Positions 61,681 through 64,000 of a stretch of 64,000 nt of DNA are shown here, piece by piece. Position 1 is the first letter of the stretch. Each line of letters opens with the position of its first letter. The notes under the pieces are model-generated. The model saw nothing but the letters and a program-made list of their open reading frames with translations, was not told the origin of the DNA and did not search any database. The stretch covers positions 26,423,404 through 26,487,403 of the forward strand of contig CM042536.1 of assembly GCA_023630585.1 (NCBI GenBank), written 5' to 3'. This DNA is from Cranoglanis bouderius (lineage: Eukaryota; Chordata; Actinopteri; Siluriformes; Cranoglanididae). The position numbers were made by a program, and so were the translations under genes.

Positions 61681-64000
61681 GTACAGTCTTGAATTAATAC
61701 CAACAAAGATGAATGAACTTTCACAGTGCGAATCTGGGTCCAGATGTGCCGATATTAGCACACAGTGTGTTAATTCAACACCGGGGGTTTTGCTGCGCAG
61801 ACAGCATGTATGATTTTTAGTTTTCGGCTCATGTAGCCTACAGAGCGCACAAGCAAATACCAAATCTAAGAAAATCTAATTACAGCCGATAAGTCATTGT
61901 GTAAAAAAAAAAAAAAAAAATGTCGGACTGTGTAAATTCATCTTCATCCAGTGTTTTTAAAATGAAGCTGAGTGTGTTTATATGATTATTGTGAGCCCTA
62001 AAGTAGCCCCAGTCTGTTGTTTACTCCATCCAGTGTAGATTAGCCCTCTATCTTACTGACATAATAGCTTTTTAGATCGTTGAAAATTAATCTGTATTTT
62101 TAAAAATCGTAAATCACCAGACCAGACCTCTTTTCGTTGATATATATATTTTTTTGATACTCTAATGAAATATTGACATTGTTGGGACCATGTTAAATCG
62201 GCACTTATTTTAAATAAAATACTTTGGTGAAATACTTCTTTGTAGATTAATATTCTGGATGTGCAGAAATATTAAATAGCCACCAGGCCAGTGTTATAAA
62301 TATTTTTTTTTTTACGTTGATTTAAGAATTAATAGTGACCCAAAATGAATGTTTGTCTTTCGTAAAAATATGTTTATTTGAATAGAGAATGATTTCTGGC
62401 TGTATAGACCATTTGAGTCCTTGGAGAGTCCTGACAATCATTTAGTTTGTATACTTTCTTTAAAATAGGTAATAATTTTAACAAATAGTGGAACATATGA
62501 TTCACATTTTCGTATTGCTTACATTTAAATATTGATAACTGACATATTAGACATATTATAAATAGGTTAGTAAATTCACATATTTTAGTAAAAAGGTGAT
62601 ATTACATTAAATACATGCATGGTTTTAGAATGAAAGATACTATTTAAAATGTAAGTTATAATATAGGACATGTACTGTTGTGAGGTTTTAGGCTGCGATA
62701 AATCAATTTGAATTTGCGCAGTTCATAAAATAAAATAAAAATTATTTTAGTGCAAGGTTATCTTTACAATCTAAACATGATATACGCACTTTTCAGTTCT
62801 GTGTCACTGTAAAAATAAAAAAAAAACTGTAAAATCTTTAAAAAAAAAATGCAAATGGAGGCCAGTATAATGTGTCAAATAAACAAACAAACAAACAAAC
62901 AAATAAATAAATAAATAATCTAAAATGTAAATATTTTTTAAGATGCATCAACATGTAGGTCAAAACGCAAACAACAACAACAAAAAAAAAACAATGCAAG
63001 TATGAAAAAAAAAAAACATTTTAAGTTTTCTTTTATCTGGAACAGTAACTGCATAATAGACTAGCATGGCCAATCGTGCAATAAATGTTTCAATTGAAAA
63101 TCACCTCCATATGGGTTTGGGCGCTGACAGTAGTTATACAGTAGCTAAAGGCATAAAGGACACTTCTAAAGGCATAAACAAATTATAAATAAAGCTGATA
63201 CTGGACTTTGTAGGTCAAATAAGGGACAACCCTGTACTTGAAATGGCTGGGAGAAAGAAAAACAATCTATTGTGCAAACTGTTACTTGTTTAAAATATTT
63301 GATTGCAGGACTTTAAATAAGGAAAAGGGAAATCATTTTATGGTCATTTTAGCGCATTTCACATATGGATATTATTATATTTCATTTTAAGATTTCTAAA
63401 AAACGAAATTATATAGACTAGGCATAGACTAGGTTCCATTTTAAGCAGGAAAATATGGTCGAATTATGAATTATAGATAAATGTCATTTTTACTTAAATG
63501 GGGAGAAATTGGAAACGTTAACGAACCTGGTGGAATAAGAATATAAATAAGAATAATATTTTTTTTAAAAAGAAGAAGAACATACATATGTATCTTGACT
63601 TTCGTTTAAACATAATTTTAACAAAATTATGGTGAAACTAACAGTTATTAACCCTTTATAGACCAACTGTTAGTTGTACATTGGAGTTATTCTATGGAGT
63701 TTTGTTTTTAGAATAATCTACAATTGCAAAAACATAGCCTCTTGAAAAATCACATTTAGCAATTTAATCATATTTGTTAAAAAATAAATAAATTAGCCAC
63801 TTAGCAACATTCCTCAAGGTCAACGTCAATGTTTACTACTGGGTCCGTTATTTTACTGGTTAAAGGAGGTCATGTGACGATTTTTTTGTCGCATTTTGTC
63901 GCATTTTATCCCATTTAACATATCTTTTCTTGTACCATTTAAGTATATATATATATATATATATATATAAGGTCGAATTCATTTAAAATGGGGGATGTTA
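61681..64000. other. Downstream intergenic, AT-rich
   Basis: No gene seen. Contains an A-run at 61903-61920, (AAAC)n/(AAAT)n at 62879-62918 and a (TA)n tract at 63944-63970. Confidence 0.6.

Overview
This is an animal nuclear sequence from a ray-finned fish, probably an otophysan such as a catfish. Genes have GT-AG introns, the background is AT-rich and full of (CA)n repeats, and there are many Tc1-like transposons, hAT-type miniature elements and fish-type SINE-like repeats. The catfish assignment is inference from the repeat style; 'teleost' is much safer.

Three protein-coding host genes are supported. (1) At the left edge, minus strand, are the first two coding exons of a membrane-type transglutaminase (tgm1-like), which continues out of the window. 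(2) At 18086-25803, plus strand, is a complete 11-coding-exon nop9 gene (620 codons when spliced), encoding the pumilio-repeat nucleolar protein of 40S subunit maturation. (3) At 60421-61332, plus strand, is an intact single-coding-exon foxl2 gene (303 residues), the forkhead factor of ovary, eyelid and pituitary development. It is probably the teleost foxl2b-type copy. TGM1 and NOP9 are also near neighbours on human 14q12, so the left third keeps an ancient linkage. FOXL2 sits elsewhere in mammals (3q22), so the nop9-foxl2 adjacency is a rearrangement or duplication product.

The 34 kb between nop9 and foxl2 has no convincing host gene. It holds transposon remnants, microsatellites and several stretches of complex, repeat-free sequence that look like regulatory (conserved non-coding) candidates; conservation could not be tested here.

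Mobile DNA is the most dynamic part. At least eight Tc1/mariner-type copies or remnants are present. Most are broken, but the element at 42408-43916 has an uninterrupted 321-residue DD34E transposase and 201-bp terminal inverted repeats differing at one base by my reading. It is inserted into an older Tc1-like remnant, right beside a third one. Other families are: two copies of a hAT-like miniature element, one with a perfect 8-bp target duplication; three copies of a CAGTACTG-ended miniature element; and at least four copies of an unnamed repeat carrying a fold-back motif. I see no prokaryotic-type system, CRISPR array, virus or obvious new multigene system. The best leads are the young transposon with its nested junction, the foxl2 5' leader (candidate intron and two upstream ORFs), and the candidate regulatory blocks.
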